From positions 1-56,590 of the forward strand of contig NZ_JAJAUY010000026.1 in NCBI RefSeq assembly GCF_020532625.1: DNA of 56,590 nt, read 5' to 3'. A program made the translations under genes and the position numbers. Of this stretch, positions 7,740-15,860 are shown in pieces; position 1 is the first letter of the stretch, and every line of letters begins with the position of its first letter. The notes beneath the pieces were generated by a model. That model was not told the DNA's origin, did no database searches, and worked only from the letters and a program-made list of their open reading frames with translations. Source of the DNA: Streptomyces antimicrobicus (lineage in GTDB: Bacteria; Actinomycetota; Actinomycetes; Streptomycetales; Streptomycetaceae).

Positions 7740-8492
7740 TCAGGTGCGCCTGCCGAACAGCTCCTCCTGTTGCTCCGGGGGGAGGTTGCCCAGTCGGACC
7801 AGGTGCGGGGCGGCCGCCAACGCCTGGGTCAGGGCGGCCTGTTTGGCCGACCACAGGGCGCGGACCGTGCCCTCGACGGCCGTCGGCGGGTAGCCGGCCA
7901 GGGTGGTGGCCGCGCGGAGCGCCGCCGGGAGCAGGTCCTGCGGTTCGGTCAGTTCCGAGACCAGGCCGATCTCGTACGCCCGCCGGGCGGTGAGGCGTTC
8001 GGCGGTTCCCATCAGCGACATCCGGGCGACCTCGCCGAACGGCATCCGCTGCGCCATGTAGACGGCCTCGTACGCGCTGACCATCCCGTAGGTCGTGTGC
8101 GGGTCGAAGAACGTCGCCGTGGTCGAGGAGACGATGAACTCCGACTCGCCCAGCAGGTAGAAGGCGCCGCCGCACGCCATGCCGCCCACCGCCGCGACCA
8201 CCGGCTTCCACAGGTCGTTCGCCTTCGGCCCGATCGTGGCCAGCGGATCGTCGAGCGCGTACGGCGAGGCCGGCTGCGGCACCACGGCCGTGCGGTCGAT
8301 GCCGGTGCAGAACGCCGCCTCCCCGGCGCCCGTGACCACCACCGCCCGGACGGTGTCGTCGAAGCGCAGCTCCCGCCACACCCGCACCAGCTCGGCGGCC
8401 ATGTCCAGGGTCAGCGCGTTGTGCTTGGCCGGGCGGTCCAGGGTGACCACCGCGACCCCGGACTCCCCGGCCCGGTCCAGGCGGACGCTCAC
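7740..8492 (-). CDS. Enoyl-CoA hydratase/isomerase family protein
   Basis: This 250-residue crotonase-fold enzyme starts at a GTG that overlaps the stop of the OB-fold gene by 4 bp (GTGA junction). Visible signatures are LDRPAKHNALTLDM near the N-terminus, the oxyanion-hole region FCTGIDRTAV and the second CoA/oxyanion segment AAVGGMACGGAFYLLGESEF. It would act on a CoA thioester made by the neighbouring acyl-CoA synthetase, by hydration, isomerisation or ring opening. It is the last gene of a three-gene operon with the OB-fold protein and thiolase. The operator at 10232 lies upstream of the operon. The exact reaction cannot be assigned. Confidence 0.88.
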   Translation of the reverse strand: MSVRLDRAGESGVAVVTLDRPAKHNALTLDMAAELVRVWRELRFDDTVRAVVVTGAGEAAFCTGIDRTAVVPQPASPYALDDPLATIGPKANDLWKPVVAAVGGMACGGAFYLLGESEFIVSSTTATFFDPHTTYGMVSAYEAVYMAQRMPFGEVARMSLMGTAERLTARRAYEIGLVSELTEPQDLLPAALRAATTLAGYPPTAVEGTVRALWSAKQAALTQALAAAPHLVRLGNLPPEQQEELFGRRT

Positions 8493-9013
8493 GCCTTCTC
8501 CAGCAGCCAGCGCGGCACGCTGAACCCGCCGAGCCGCGCGAACGCCACCTGCACCCGGGCCCCGATGCGCAGCCGGTCGGGGCCCACCGAGTCCAGCGGG
8601 GCGTCGGGAGCGGTGACCAGGTTCCCGGCGAGCCGGATGCGCGGGTCCTCGGCGAGTTCCACGAGCACGACGTTGTACGGGGCCTGCTCGGCGTAGGCGG
8701 GCAGCAGCGGGGGGTGCGGCCGGACGAAGGACCAGATCCGGCCCCGGCCGCTCATCAGCCGCCACTGCGCGTCGAAGGACTGGCAGTGCGGGCAGCAGGG
8801 GCGCGGCGGGAAGCGCAGCCGGCCGCAGGAGGCGCAGGCCTGGACGCGCAGCTCGCCCCGGGCGGCGTACTCCCAGAAGGGGGCGCCGTCCTCGTCGGGC
8901 ACGGGCAGCAGCAGCCCCTCGGCGGTCGTGGCGCCGGGCGTGCTCGGCGTGGTCGTGCTCGGCCCGGTCGCGGCGCCGGTGGCGCTCGGCCCGGTCGTGC
9001 TCGGCTCGGTCAT
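8489..9013 (-). CDS. Zn-ribbon/OB-fold (DUF35-type) protein, thiolase partner
   Basis: The protein has 174 residues. After an unusual Thr/Ser/Pro/Gly-rich leader of about 35 residues (repeats of TGPS and TTPS) come a rubredoxin-like zinc ribbon (CASCG and CCPHC) and an OB-fold (RIWSFVRPHPPLLPAYAEQAPYNVVLVEL). Such proteins form complexes with SCP-x-type thiolases and modulate or complete their active site, for example in steroid side-chain and other acyl-CoA retro-aldol or thiolysis steps. The thiolase gene lies immediately upstream, 11 bp away, and the enoyl-CoA hydratase gene follows with a 4-bp overlap. Confidence 0.9.
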   Translation of the reverse strand: MTEPSTTGPSATGAATGPSTTTPSTPGATTAEGLLLPVPDEDGAPFWEYAARGELRVQACASCGRLRFPPRPCCPHCQSFDAQWRLMSGRGRIWSFVRPHPPLLPAYAEQAPYNVVLVELAEDPRIRLAGNLVTAPDAPLDSVGPDRLRIGARVQVAFARLGGFSVPRWLLEKA

Positions 9014-9024
9014 GGCTCGGCTCC

Positions 9025-10176
9025 TCACGCGCGCAGCAGGATCGCGGACGTCGGCACGCCCTCGCCCGCCGTGACCAGGCAGGTCGCGGCGTCCGGTACC
9101 TGGGCGGTGCTGACCCCGCGCAGCTGCCGCACGCCCTCGTTGATCAGGTTGAAGCCGTGGACGTAGGCCTCGGACAGGCCGCCGCCGGCGGTGTTGAGCG
9201 GCAGCCGGCCGCCGATCTCCAGGGCGCCGCCCTCGGTGAACGCCCCGCCCTCGCCGCGCCCGCAGAAGCCGTAGCCCTCCAGGGACAGCGGGATCAGCGG
9301 GGTGAAGGCGTCGTAGATCTGGGCCACGTCCACGTCCTGCGGCCCGAAGTCGGCCTGCTTCCACAGGTGCCGGGCGGCGGTCCAGGCGGGGCCGGTCAGG
9401 GGGTCGTCGTTCCAGTAGTTGACCATCCCGTGGTGCTGGGCGGGCAGGCCCTGGGCGACGGAGTGGACGTAGACGGGCCTGTGCCGGCAGTCCCGGGCCC
9501 GTTCGGCGGAGACGACGACGCAGGCGAGCGCGCCGTCGGTCTCCAGGCAGTTGTCGTACAGGCACAGCGGTTCGCTGATCCAGCGGGCCGTCATGTACAT
9601 CTCGCGGGTCAGCGGGCGCTCGTACATCATCGCGGCCGGGTTCTGGTTGGCCCGGTTGCGGCAGGCCAGGGCCACGTTGAACAGGTGGTCGCGGGTGGCG
9701 CCGTACTCGTGCATGTAGCGGCGGGCCAGCATGCCGATCTCGTCCGCGGGGCGCAGCAGCCCGAACGGCCGGGTCCACTGCCCGGGCGTCGGCAGCTGCA
9801 CGGCGGTGTTCCTCCAAGGCCGCGGCCCCGAGCCGCGCTTGCGCGAGCGCCAGGCGACGCCGACCGAGGCCTGCCCGGTGGCGACGGCCGCGGCGAGGTG
9901 GCCGACGGTGGCGCAGGAACCGCCGCCGCCGTAGCCGACCTTGGAGAAGAAGGTGACGTCACCGGCGCCGATCGCCTTGGCCACCTCGACCTCGTCGGTC
10001 TCCTCCATCGTGTACGAGGCGAAGGCGTCGACCTCGGAGGGGGCGATGCCGGCGTCGTCGAGAGCCGCCAGGATCGCCCGGCAGGCCAGCTCCTTCTCGG
10101 TCTGCGGCAGCCGCTTGGCGAAGGGGGTCTGGCCTATTCCCACGATCGCCGTAGCGTCCTTGAGCGTTGCCGCCAT
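9025..10176 (-). CDS. SCP-x-type thiolase / lipid-transfer protein
   Basis: This 383-residue thiolase-fold enzyme starts at ATG 10176, which has GGAGG five bases upstream; the GTG at 10182 overlaps that ribosome-binding site and is less likely. Family features are AIVGIGQTPFAKRLPQTE, the nucleophile loop GGGGSCATVGHLAAAV, and the C-terminal NTAGGGLSEAYVHGFNLINEG. It belongs to the acetyl-CoA acetyltransferase / SCP-x branch that pairs with DUF35 OB-fold partners, as in the two genes after it. It probably cleaves a beta-keto or beta-hydroxy acyl-CoA intermediate. It is first gene of the operon, 56 bp from the palindromic operator shared with the divergent acyl-CoA synthetase. Confidence 0.92.
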   Translation of the reverse strand: MAATLKDATAIVGIGQTPFAKRLPQTEKELACRAILAALDDAGIAPSEVDAFASYTMEETDEVEVAKAIGAGDVTFFSKVGYGGGGSCATVGHLAAAVATGQASVGVAWRSRKRGSGPRPWRNTAVQLPTPGQWTRPFGLLRPADEIGMLARRYMHEYGATRDHLFNVALACRNRANQNPAAMMYERPLTREMYMTARWISEPLCLYDNCLETDGALACVVVSAERARDCRHRPVYVHSVAQGLPAQHHGMVNYWNDDPLTGPAWTAARHLWKQADFGPQDVDVAQIYDAFTPLIPLSLEGYGFCGRGEGGAFTEGGALEIGGRLPLNTAGGGLSEAYVHGFNLINEGVRQLRGVSTAQVPDAATCLVTAGEGVPTSAILLRA

Positions 10177-10231
10177 CGCCACCTCCGGGGTGCGTGCGCC
10201 AGTGCTGACAGCCGCGAAGGCTACAGCTAAT

Positions 10232-10246
10232 CTGACGGATAGTCAG
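10232..10246. promoter_or_regulatory. Palindromic operator CTGACG-N3-CGTCAG type, site 1
   Basis: CTGACGGATAGTCAG lies in the divergent promoter region, 23 bp before the acyl-CoA synthetase start and 56 bp before the thiolase start, so one bound regulator could control both. Seven related sites follow at 19014, 22912, 22955, 24741, 24801, 41157 and 41719. The form fits a TetR-type dimer operator; the cognate protein is not identified. Confidence 0.75.
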
Positions 10247-10268
10247 CTATCGCGGCAGGGGAGGGCGC

Positions 10269-11972
10269 GTGAGCCACGAGCACCGGCGCGGGTACGGCGG
10301 CGAGGCGGGGTACGGCGGCGAGGCGGGGTACGACCACGAGGACGAGCGCGGCGATCTGCGCTGGGGCAGCATCGCGGGCCTGGTCCGGTCCGCGGCCCGG
10401 ACGTACGCCGACCGGGAGGCCGTGGTCGACGGCCGCACCCGCATCAGCTACGCCCAGCTCGGCGAGCGCGTCGAACGGGCCGCGGCCGCCGCCCTGGCGG
10501 CCGGCGTCCGGCCGGGCGACCGGGTCGCGGTCTGGGCCCCCAACGGCCTGGACTGGATCGTCTGCGCGCTCGGCGCCGTCTCGGCCGGGGCGGTGCTCGT
10601 CCCGCTCAACACCCGCTTCAAGGGGGCGGAGGCGGCCTACGTGCTGCGCCGCAGCCGCGCCCGGCTGCTGTTCGTCACCGGCACCTTCCTCGGCACCTCC
10701 TACGTCGCCTCGCTGCGCCGCGCCGCGGCCGAGGGCACGGGGGCGGGGCCGCTGCCGGGGCTGCCGCACCTGGAGCAGGTGGTCGTGCTCGCCGAGGACG
10801 CCCCGGAGTCGTTCCGCACCTGGAAGGACTTCCTGGCGGGCGGTGACGCCGTACCAGCCGCGGTCGTGCGCGCCCGGGCCGACTCCATCCGCCCCGACGC
10901 CCCCTCGGACATCATCTTCACCTCCGGCACCACCGGCAGCCCCAAGGGCGCCGTCATCACCCACGCGCAGACCCTGCGCTGCTACGCGATCTGGAGCGAG
11001 CTGGCCGGGCTGCGCGAGGGCGACCGCTACCTGATCGTGAACCCGTTCTTCCACACCTTCGGCTACAAGGCCGGGGTCGTCGCCTGCCTGATGCGCGGCG
11101 CGACGATGGTCCCGCAGCCGGTGTTCGACGTGGACACCGTCCTCGCCAACATCGCCGCCGAACGGATCTCCGTCCTGCCCGGCCCGCCCACCTTGCACCA
11201 GTCCCTGCTGGACCACCCCGCCCGGTCCCAGCACGACCTGTCCGCGCTGCGGCTGGTGGTGACCGGGGCCGCGGTGGTGCCGCTGCGGCTGGTGGAGCGG
11301 CTGCGCGGCGAGCTGCGGATCGCGACCGTCCTGACCGCCTACGGGCTCTCCGAGGCCGGCGGCCTCGTCACCATGTGCCGCCGCGGCGACCCGCCCGAGG
11401 TCGTCTCGGCCACCTCCGGCCGGGCCGTCCCGGGCACCGAGGTCCGGGTGACCGGACCCGACGGGCGGCCGCTGGGGCCGGGGGAGGCCGGGGAGGTCCA
11501 GGTCCGGGGCCACAACGTGATGCTCGGCTACTTCGAGGACCCCGAGGAGACCGCCCGGGTGCTCGGCCCGGACGGCTGGCTGCGCACGGGCGACGTCGGC
11601 GTCCTGGACGAGGCCGGGAACCTGCGGATCACCGACCGGATCAAGGACATGTTCATCGTCGGCGGCTTCAACGCCTACCCGGCCGAGATCGAGCAACTGC
11701 TCGGCCTGCACCCCGACATCGCCGACGTGGCGGTGGTGGGCGTGCCGGACCCGCGCCTCGGCGAGGTCGGCAAGGCGTACGCGGTGCGCCGCCCGGACGC
11801 GACCGTGACCGCGGACGACCTGATCGCCTGGGCGCGCCGGGAGATGGCCAACTACAAGGTGCCCCGGGAGGTGGAGTTCGTCGCCGAACTCCCGCGCAAC
11901 GCCAGCGGCAAGGTCCTCAAGCGCGCCCTGCGCTCGCGGCCCCGACCGGGGCGGGCGCCGGGGGCGGAGTAA
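10269..11972 (+). CDS. AMP-forming acyl-CoA synthetase (FadD3-like)
   Basis: This 567-residue ANL-superfamily ligase activates a carboxylic acid to its CoA thioester via an acyl-adenylate. Motifs in order are the P-loop FTSGTTGSPKGAV near residue 215, YGLSEAGG near 358, DGWLRTGDVG and ITDRIKDMFIVGGFNAYPAEIE near 435-475, and the catalytic Lys in NASGKVLKRAL near the C-terminus. The N-terminus carries an 18-bp tandem duplication (10293-10328) encoding repeated YGGEAG. The start is the GTG just after the operator. It is divergent from the thiolase operon, and together they could activate and degrade one substrate. FadD3-like is a family-level comparison; the substrate is unknown. Confidence 0.9.
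   Translation: MSHEHRRGYGGEAGYGGEAGYDHEDERGDLRWGSIAGLVRSAARTYADREAVVDGRTRISYAQLGERVERAAAAALAAGVRPGDRVAVWAPNGLDWIVCALGAVSAGAVLVPLNTRFKGAEAAYVLRRSRARLLFVTGTFLGTSYVASLRRAAAEGTGAGPLPGLPHLEQVVVLAEDAPESFRTWKDFLAGGDAVPAAVVRARADSIRPDAPSDIIFTSGTTGSPKGAVITHAQTLRCYAIWSELAGLREGDRYLIVNPFFHTFGYKAGVVACLMRGATMVPQPVFDVDTVLANIAAERISVLPGPPTLHQSLLDHPARSQHDLSALRLVVTGAAVVPLRLVERLRGELRIATVLTAYGLSEAGGLVTMCRRGDPPEVVSATSGRAVPGTEVRVTGPDGRPLGPGEAGEVQVRGHNVMLGYFEDPEETARVLGPDGWLRTGDVGVLDEAGNLRITDRIKDMFIVGGFNAYPAEIEQLLGLHPDIADVAVVGVPDPRLGEVGKAYAVRRPDATVTADDLIAWARREMANYKVPREVEFVAELPRNASGKVLKRALRSRPRPGRAPGAE
10293..10328 (+). repeat. 18-bp perfect tandem duplication in the acyl-CoA synthetase N-terminus
   Basis: Two perfect copies of an 18-bp unit (10293-10310, 10311-10328) encode Tyr-Gly-Gly-Glu-Ala-Gly twice, ahead of the conserved fold. 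Confidence 0.8.
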
Positions 11973-12013
11973 TTCGCTACCGGGCGGCCGGAGCGCCGTG
12001 GTAGAGAACCGAG

Positions 12014-12787
12014 GTGCCCAACACTGTGGAGTTCCCCGAGGTCCTGAGGCTGATCGAGGACCGCTCGGCCGCGTTCCGCGCCGCGCTCGCGTCCGCCCCC
12101 GACCTGGACGTCCAGGTCCCCACCTGCCCCGACTGGACGCTGCGCGACCTGGCGCAGCACCTCGGCGACGGCCGCCGCCGCCAGGCCGCCGTCGTCGCGG
12201 CCGGGCCGGGTGCCGAACCGCCGGCGAAGACGGACCCGAAGGGCGCCCCGACCGCGCCCCGCGACCGCGAAGCCCTGGACGCCTGGCTCGCCGAGTCGAC
12301 CGCGCTCATGCTCGACGCGCTGCGCGAGGCCGGCCCCGACCGCGGCTGCTGGACCTGGTGGGGCCGCTCGCAGGCCCCGCAGACCAGTGGAGCGGTGGCC
12401 CGGCACCAGGTCCAGGAGATCGCCGTCCACACCTACGACGCCCAGCTCACCCAGGGGTCCGCGCAGCCGCTGCCGACGGACGTCGCGGTCGAGGGTGTCG
12501 ACCAGTTCCTGACGACCGTCGCGGCGACGACCGTCCCCTGGCCGTTCAAGCCGGCGACCATCGACCTGCACGCGACCGAGGGCCGCTCCTGGCGCCTGAC
12601 CCTCGACGCGGACGGCGTCCGCTGCGACGACCTCGCCGCCGACGCGGTGCCGGGCGACATGGCGGTGCGGGGCCCGGCGAGCGAACTGGTCCTCTACCTC
12701 TACGACCGCCTCCCGCTCGACGGCCTTCAGACCACCGGCGACACCGGGCCCATGGAGCAGCTCGCCGAGTGGGACCCCCACGCGTAG
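12014..12787 (+). CDS. Maleylpyruvate isomerase family mycothiol-dependent enzyme
   Basis: This 257-residue protein has the DinB-like four-helix domain of the mycothiol-dependent maleylpyruvate isomerase family. PTCPDWTLRDLAQHLG carries the metal-ligand His at about 49, and RHQVQEIAVHTYDA supplies the Glu135-x3-His139 pair. A C-terminal MDMPI-type domain follows (about 170-257). Members bind a metal and use mycothiol, the actinobacterial thiol, for isomerisation or conjugation. The start is a GTG. Its 3' end overlaps the convergent DUF2182 gene by 61 bp. The substrate is not known; maleylpyruvate is the family name and not a prediction. Confidence 0.88.
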   Translation: MPNTVEFPEVLRLIEDRSAAFRAALASAPDLDVQVPTCPDWTLRDLAQHLGDGRRRQAAVVAAGPGAEPPAKTDPKGAPTAPRDREALDAWLAESTALMLDALREAGPDRGCWTWWGRSQAPQTSGAVARHQVQEIAVHTYDAQLTQGSAQPLPTDVAVEGVDQFLTTVAATTVPWPFKPATIDLHATEGRSWRLTLDADGVRCDDLAADAVPGDMAVRGPASELVLYLYDRLPLDGLQTTGDTGPMEQLAEWDPHA

Positions 12788-13635
12788 CCCTGGGGACCCG
12801 CGGACATCCGCATGTCCGGCATCGGCTGCTGCGGGGCCGTCAGGCCCGGCAGCAGCCAGCTCTGGGACGGGTCCACCGCGGCCAGCACGCCGAGGGCCAC
12901 GAAGACGACCCCGACCACCAGCGAGAACGCCGGCCCCAGCCGCCACAGCTTCTCCACGAAGATCACCACGGCGACCGCCGCCATCGCCGCCACGTTCATC
13001 ACGCCCAGCGGGACCAGCACGAGCATCAGGCCCCAGCAGCAGCCGACGCAGTACAGCCCGTGGTGCAGCCCGACCCGCAGGTCGCGGGCCCGCGGGCGGA
13101 AGCCGGCGTAGCGCACCAGCTGGCCCATCGGGCTGCGGCAGTGCCGCAGGCACACGTCCTTCAGCGGACCCAGCTGCTGCAACCCGGCGAGCAGGAACGC
13201 ACCCGCCCCGAGCCATCGCCCGAGCTCCGGACGCCCGGCCACCAGGTCGCCGGTCGCGGCCAGGATCCCGTACGTGACCAGCCCGAACGCCGTCCAGGCC
13301 AGCAGGTAGCCGCTGGTGAACGCGGTCAGCCGGGCCGCCCGGGCCGCGCCCGTCGAGCGGCGGCCGATGCCGCGGGCCCAGGTGATCGCCACCGGGGCCA
13401 CCGACGGGAACATCATCGCCGCCATCATGACCACCCACAGCACCAGGAACAGCGGCAGGGCCAGGCCCATCGTGCCGGGCTCCACGCCCATGCCCCGGGC
13501 CTGGCCCAGCACCAGGACCCAGGCGAGCAGCGCGAGGGCGGCCATCAGCGACCAGGCGAGGGCGAGCTCCCGCGCCGACAGCAGGTTCGCGGGCCGCAGG
13601 GGCGGTGCCGAGGACCGGGGGTCGAGACGTCGCAC
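12727..13635 (-). CDS. DUF2182 integral membrane protein
   Basis: The protein has about 302 residues if translation begins at the GTG at 13635; a longer frame up to 13746 has an unconvincing Pro/Cys-rich leader. It has about six to seven membrane segments, including LFLVLWVVMMAAMMFPSVAP (the DUF2182 hallmark MMAAMMFPS) and GLYCVGCCWGLMLVLV with clustered cysteines. DUF2182 proteins are predicted metal-binding membrane proteins of unknown function. Its gene is divergent from and adjacent to a DUF1326 gene, a recurrent pairing. The 3' end overlaps the convergent MDMPI-family gene by 61 bp. Confidence 0.85.
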   Translation of the reverse strand: MRRLDPRSSAPPLRPANLLSARELALAWSLMAALALLAWVLVLGQARGMGVEPGTMGLALPLFLVLWVVMMAAMMFPSVAPVAITWARGIGRRSTGAARAARLTAFTSGYLLAWTAFGLVTYGILAATGDLVAGRPELGRWLGAGAFLLAGLQQLGPLKDVCLRHCRSPMGQLVRYAGFRPRARDLRVGLHHGLYCVGCCWGLMLVLVPLGVMNVAAMAAVAVVIFVEKLWRLGPAFSLVVGVVFVALGVLAAVDPSQSWLLPGLTAPQQPMPDMRMSAGPQGYAWGSHSASCSMGPVSPVV

Positions 13636-13760
13636 GTCTTCAGCACAGCACGGCCGGACCGACCCCGCGAGGCCGGCCGGCGCCCCTGGCGGGCAGGGAA
13701 GGGGCGGCGGACAATGGTGGGGGGAGAGGTGCGCGCACTTCTTCACGAGGAGGCGGCGAG

Positions 13761-14432
13761 ATGTCCGCGAGCGAGACGACGTCCCCGGCGACCATCCCGA
13801 GATGGCACGTGGAGGGGGACTGGTTCGACACCTGCCGGTGCGACGTGCCCTGCCCCTGCACGTTCGCGCAGCCGCCCACGTACGGCGCGTGCGACGGCGT
13901 GCTCGCCTGGCACATCGACCGGGGCAGCTACGGCGACGTACCGCTGGACGGCCTCAACGTCCTGATGGTCGCCTCCTTCACCGGCAACGTCTGGGGCGAG
14001 CACTCCGACGCCTACGCGGGCGTCTTCCTCGACGAGCGGGCCGACGAGGCCCAGCGCGAGGCGCTGCTGATGATCTTCGGCGGGCAGGCCGGCAGCTGGC
14101 CCGCGGAGCTGAACAGCATGTTCGGCGCCGAGATGCGGGGCATGGACACGGCAGCCATCGAGATGTCCGTGGACGAGGACCTGGGCAGCTGGCGGGTCTC
14201 GGTCCCCGGCCGGGTCGACGCGGCGGGCGAGGCGCTGACCGGCCCGACCACGCCGGAGGGCCGGCGCGTGCAGTCGACGAACATGCCCGGCTCGGAGACG
14301 GGGCCCGGGCAGGTCGTCACCTGGGGCCGCGCGACCCGCAACCGGGTGGACGCCTTCGGCTTCGAGTGGAGCCGGGACGGTCAGTCCAGCAAGCACATCC
14401 CGTTCGACTGGACCGGCCCGGACGGCGCGTGA
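13761..14432 (+). CDS. DUF1326 domain protein
   Basis: This 223-residue soluble protein has the diagnostic N-terminal cysteine cluster WFDTCRCDVPCPC (C25, C27, C31, C33) followed by the DUF1326 beta-rich fold. The ATG has AGGAGG seven bases upstream. The cysteine spacing suggests metal or thiol chemistry, but the function is unknown. It sits divergently next to the DUF2182 membrane protein, its usual genomic partner, so the two probably work together, for example in metal handling. That last point is inference. Confidence 0.85.
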   Translation: MSASETTSPATIPRWHVEGDWFDTCRCDVPCPCTFAQPPTYGACDGVLAWHIDRGSYGDVPLDGLNVLMVASFTGNVWGEHSDAYAGVFLDERADEAQREALLMIFGGQAGSWPAELNSMFGAEMRGMDTAAIEMSVDEDLGSWRVSVPGRVDAAGEALTGPTTPEGRRVQSTNMPGSETGPGQVVTWGRATRNRVDAFGFEWSRDGQSSKHIPFDWTGPDGA

Positions 14433-14435
14433 GCC

Positions 14436-15212
14436 TCAGGCCGGGCGCCGGGCGAGCAGCAGGCGCCAGTTCGGGCTGCCGTCCGGCCGGCGGCCGAAGC
14501 ACTCCAGGGCCTGGGTCGTGACCTCGAACCCGGCCGCCTCCAGGTCCGCGCGTACGCCGCCGAGCGGGAAGGTCCGGTAGTACATGACGAACGGCGGCCG
14601 CCACAGGGCGTTGCGCACCCGCATGACCGCGTCGAAGCCGGCCGCCGCCCACCACCCGGGGGAGGAGAGCCGGGGCGGGGCCCCGATCGGGAAGGCGAAC
14701 ACCCCGCCGGGCCGCAGGGCCCGGTGCACCTCGGCGAAGAAGCCGGGCCGCTCGGCGGGCAGGAAGTGCCCGAAGGCCCCGAAGCTGACGACCAGGTCGT
14801 ACGACCCGTGCAGGGCCGGGGGCAGGGCCCGGACGTCGGCGTGCACGAAGTCCACGGCGGGGCCCACGGCGGGGTCCGCGGCGGGGTCCGCGGCCGGGTC
14901 CGCGGCGGTGCGGAAGCGCTCCGCCGCCCGCGCCAGCATGCCCGCGCTGAAGTCGACCCCGGTCACCCGCTCGCGGCACAGCCGCCGCAGCAGGGGGACG
15001 GCGGCGCCGGTGCCGCAGCACAGGTCCAGGCCGGCGGCGGGCGGGGTGGGGAGGGTCTGGGCGAGGGCCTCCTCGCAGGCGTCCAGCATCCGGTCCGGGG
15101 TCCGGAACGGGGTGTGGTCGAAGGTCGGCGCCAGCAGGTCGTAGCCGCGCTCGGTCGAGGACAGCGCCTGCACGGCCAGCTCACGGACGGTGGGTCCCTC
15201 TGCGGTGAACAC
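14436..15212 (-). CDS. Class I SAM-dependent methyltransferase
   Basis: The protein has 258 residues, starting at a GTG. Motif I GLDLCCGTGAAV near residue 62 binds SAM; the acidic loop VTGVDFSAGML, the YDLVVSFGAFGHF motif and the post-motif LRPGGVFAFPIG follow in class I order. The substrate cannot be told. Between motifs I and II lies a short expansion of Ala-Ala-Asp-Pro units encoded by a 12-bp tandem repeat around 14872-14905, probably a variable loop. The stop is 4 bp from the convergent DUF1326 stop. Confidence 0.88.
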   Translation of the reverse strand: MFTAEGPTVRELAVQALSSTERGYDLLAPTFDHTPFRTPDRMLDACEEALAQTLPTPPAAGLDLCCGTGAAVPLLRRLCRERVTGVDFSAGMLARAAERFRTAADPAADPAADPAVGPAVDFVHADVRALPPALHGSYDLVVSFGAFGHFLPAERPGFFAEVHRALRPGGVFAFPIGAPPRLSSPGWWAAAGFDAVMRVRNALWRPPFVMYYRTFPLGGVRADLEAAGFEVTTQALECFGRRPDGSPNWRLLLARRPA

Positions 15213-15280
15213 GCCGTCAGCCTAGTCCCCGGCCGGGCCGGGGGCGGGACGCGACCACCGCTGATCGGTGCGGGCATGAC

Positions 15281-15328
15281 AAAAAGACGGTCGCGGTGGC
15301 TCCCCCTCCGGGCCACCGCGACCGTCTT
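15281..15328 (-). terminator. Strong intrinsic terminator downstream of afsS
   Basis: Perfect 17-bp arms (15284-15300 and 15312-15328) with an 11-base loop are followed, reading the minus strand, by five T residues. This is an unusually classical rho-independent terminator for Streptomyces. It ends minus-strand transcripts from afsS before the methyltransferase gene. Confidence 0.85.
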
Positions 15329-15521
15329 CCCCCCTGCCGCCGACGGGTCCCCCGACCCCTCCCGCGGCTTCTCCCCCGTGGTCCTCCCCCGTGTCCCCCG
15401 TGGGCTTCCCCCCTGGGCTCGCGCCCGTGTTCCCCCGTGTTCCCCCGTGGTCGTGCTTCCCCCGTGCCCCCCGCGGGTTTCCCCCGATCCCCCCGGCGGG
15501 CCCGCGGATCCGGTCCGGTCG
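15329..15521 (-). other. G-rich 3' untranslated region of afsS
   Basis: No gene is seen here. On the plus strand the stretch is a series of imperfect repeats of TTCCCCCGTG; on the afsS transcript this becomes many runs of four to six G separated by short spacers, ending at the terminator. Such a tract could form G-quadruplexes in the mRNA. Together with 15213-15280, which holds only the methyltransferase 5' region, it fills the gap of about 310 bases between genes. Confidence 0.55.
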
Positions 15522-15755
15522 TTACGGACGCGGACCCGTCGCGTGGTTGTCCATCGAGGTGATCTCCTCGCCCGCCGGAGCGGCCGGAGCGGCGGGAGCG
15601 GCGGGAGCGGTCGGAGCGGCGTCCGGCGCGGACAGCGGCTCGCTACCCGTCGCGTGGTTGTCCATGGGCTTGATCTCGATGCCCGTCGCGTGGTTGTCGT
15701 ACGGCTTGATGTCCCCGTCGCCGGGAAGCTGGGCAGCGCTGTCGGTCGTCGTCAT
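15522..15755 (-). CDS. afsS: AfsS, small sigma-like global regulator of secondary metabolism
   Basis: This 77-residue acidic protein has three copies of the motif I-[KT]-[PS]-[MY]-D-N-H-A-T-G, at about residues 16-25, 28-37 and 65-74, with an Ala-Pro-rich spacer before the third. Repeated DNHA motifs are the hallmark of AfsS, the 'sigma-like' protein that boosts antibiotic production and is the direct target of AfsR. A good AGGAG lies six bases before the ATG. It follows afsR on the same strand (168-bp gap with its own promoter elements), as in S. coelicolor, where AfsS is slightly shorter. How it works biochemically is not established. Confidence 0.88.
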   Translation of the reverse strand: MTTTDSAAQLPGDGDIKPYDNHATGIEIKPMDNHATGSEPLSAPDAAPTAPAAPAAPAAPAGEEITSMDNHATGPRP

Positions 15756-15780
15756 CGTCCACTCCTGAAGGATGTTCGGG

Positions 15781-15816
15781 CCCGTTCGGCGATTCCCCCG
15801 CGGACCGCCGAACGGG
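15781..15816 (-). terminator. Inverted repeat between afsR and afsS
   Basis: Perfect 11-bp arms CCCGTTCGGCG / CGCCGAACGGG are separated by 14 bases. The repeat lies after the afsR stop and just upstream of the afsS ribosome-binding site. It may terminate afsR transcripts or form a structure in the afsS leader; a protein-binding role is also possible. Confidence 0.45.
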
Positions 15817-15841
15817 TCGATGAGTACATGGTGGCGCGGGG

Positions 15842-15860
15842 CGATAAACGAACGATGAAC
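15842..15860 (-). promoter_or_regulatory. 11-bp direct repeats, candidate AfsR/PhoP site of the afsS promoter
   Basis: Reading the minus strand, GTTCATCGTTC is followed directly by GTTTATCGCCC, two units spaced 11 bp apart. Direct repeats at one-turn spacing overlapping the -35 region are the known form of AfsR and PhoP sites at afsS. The site is about 90-105 bp upstream of the afsS start. A looser third match lies at 15818-15824. Confidence 0.55.

Noticed and set aside
15522..15755. The repeat peptide as a RiPP precursor with three DNHATG cores
   Set aside because: The repeats fit AfsS, the adjacent large SARP regulator fits AfsR, and no peptide-modifying enzyme lies nearby.
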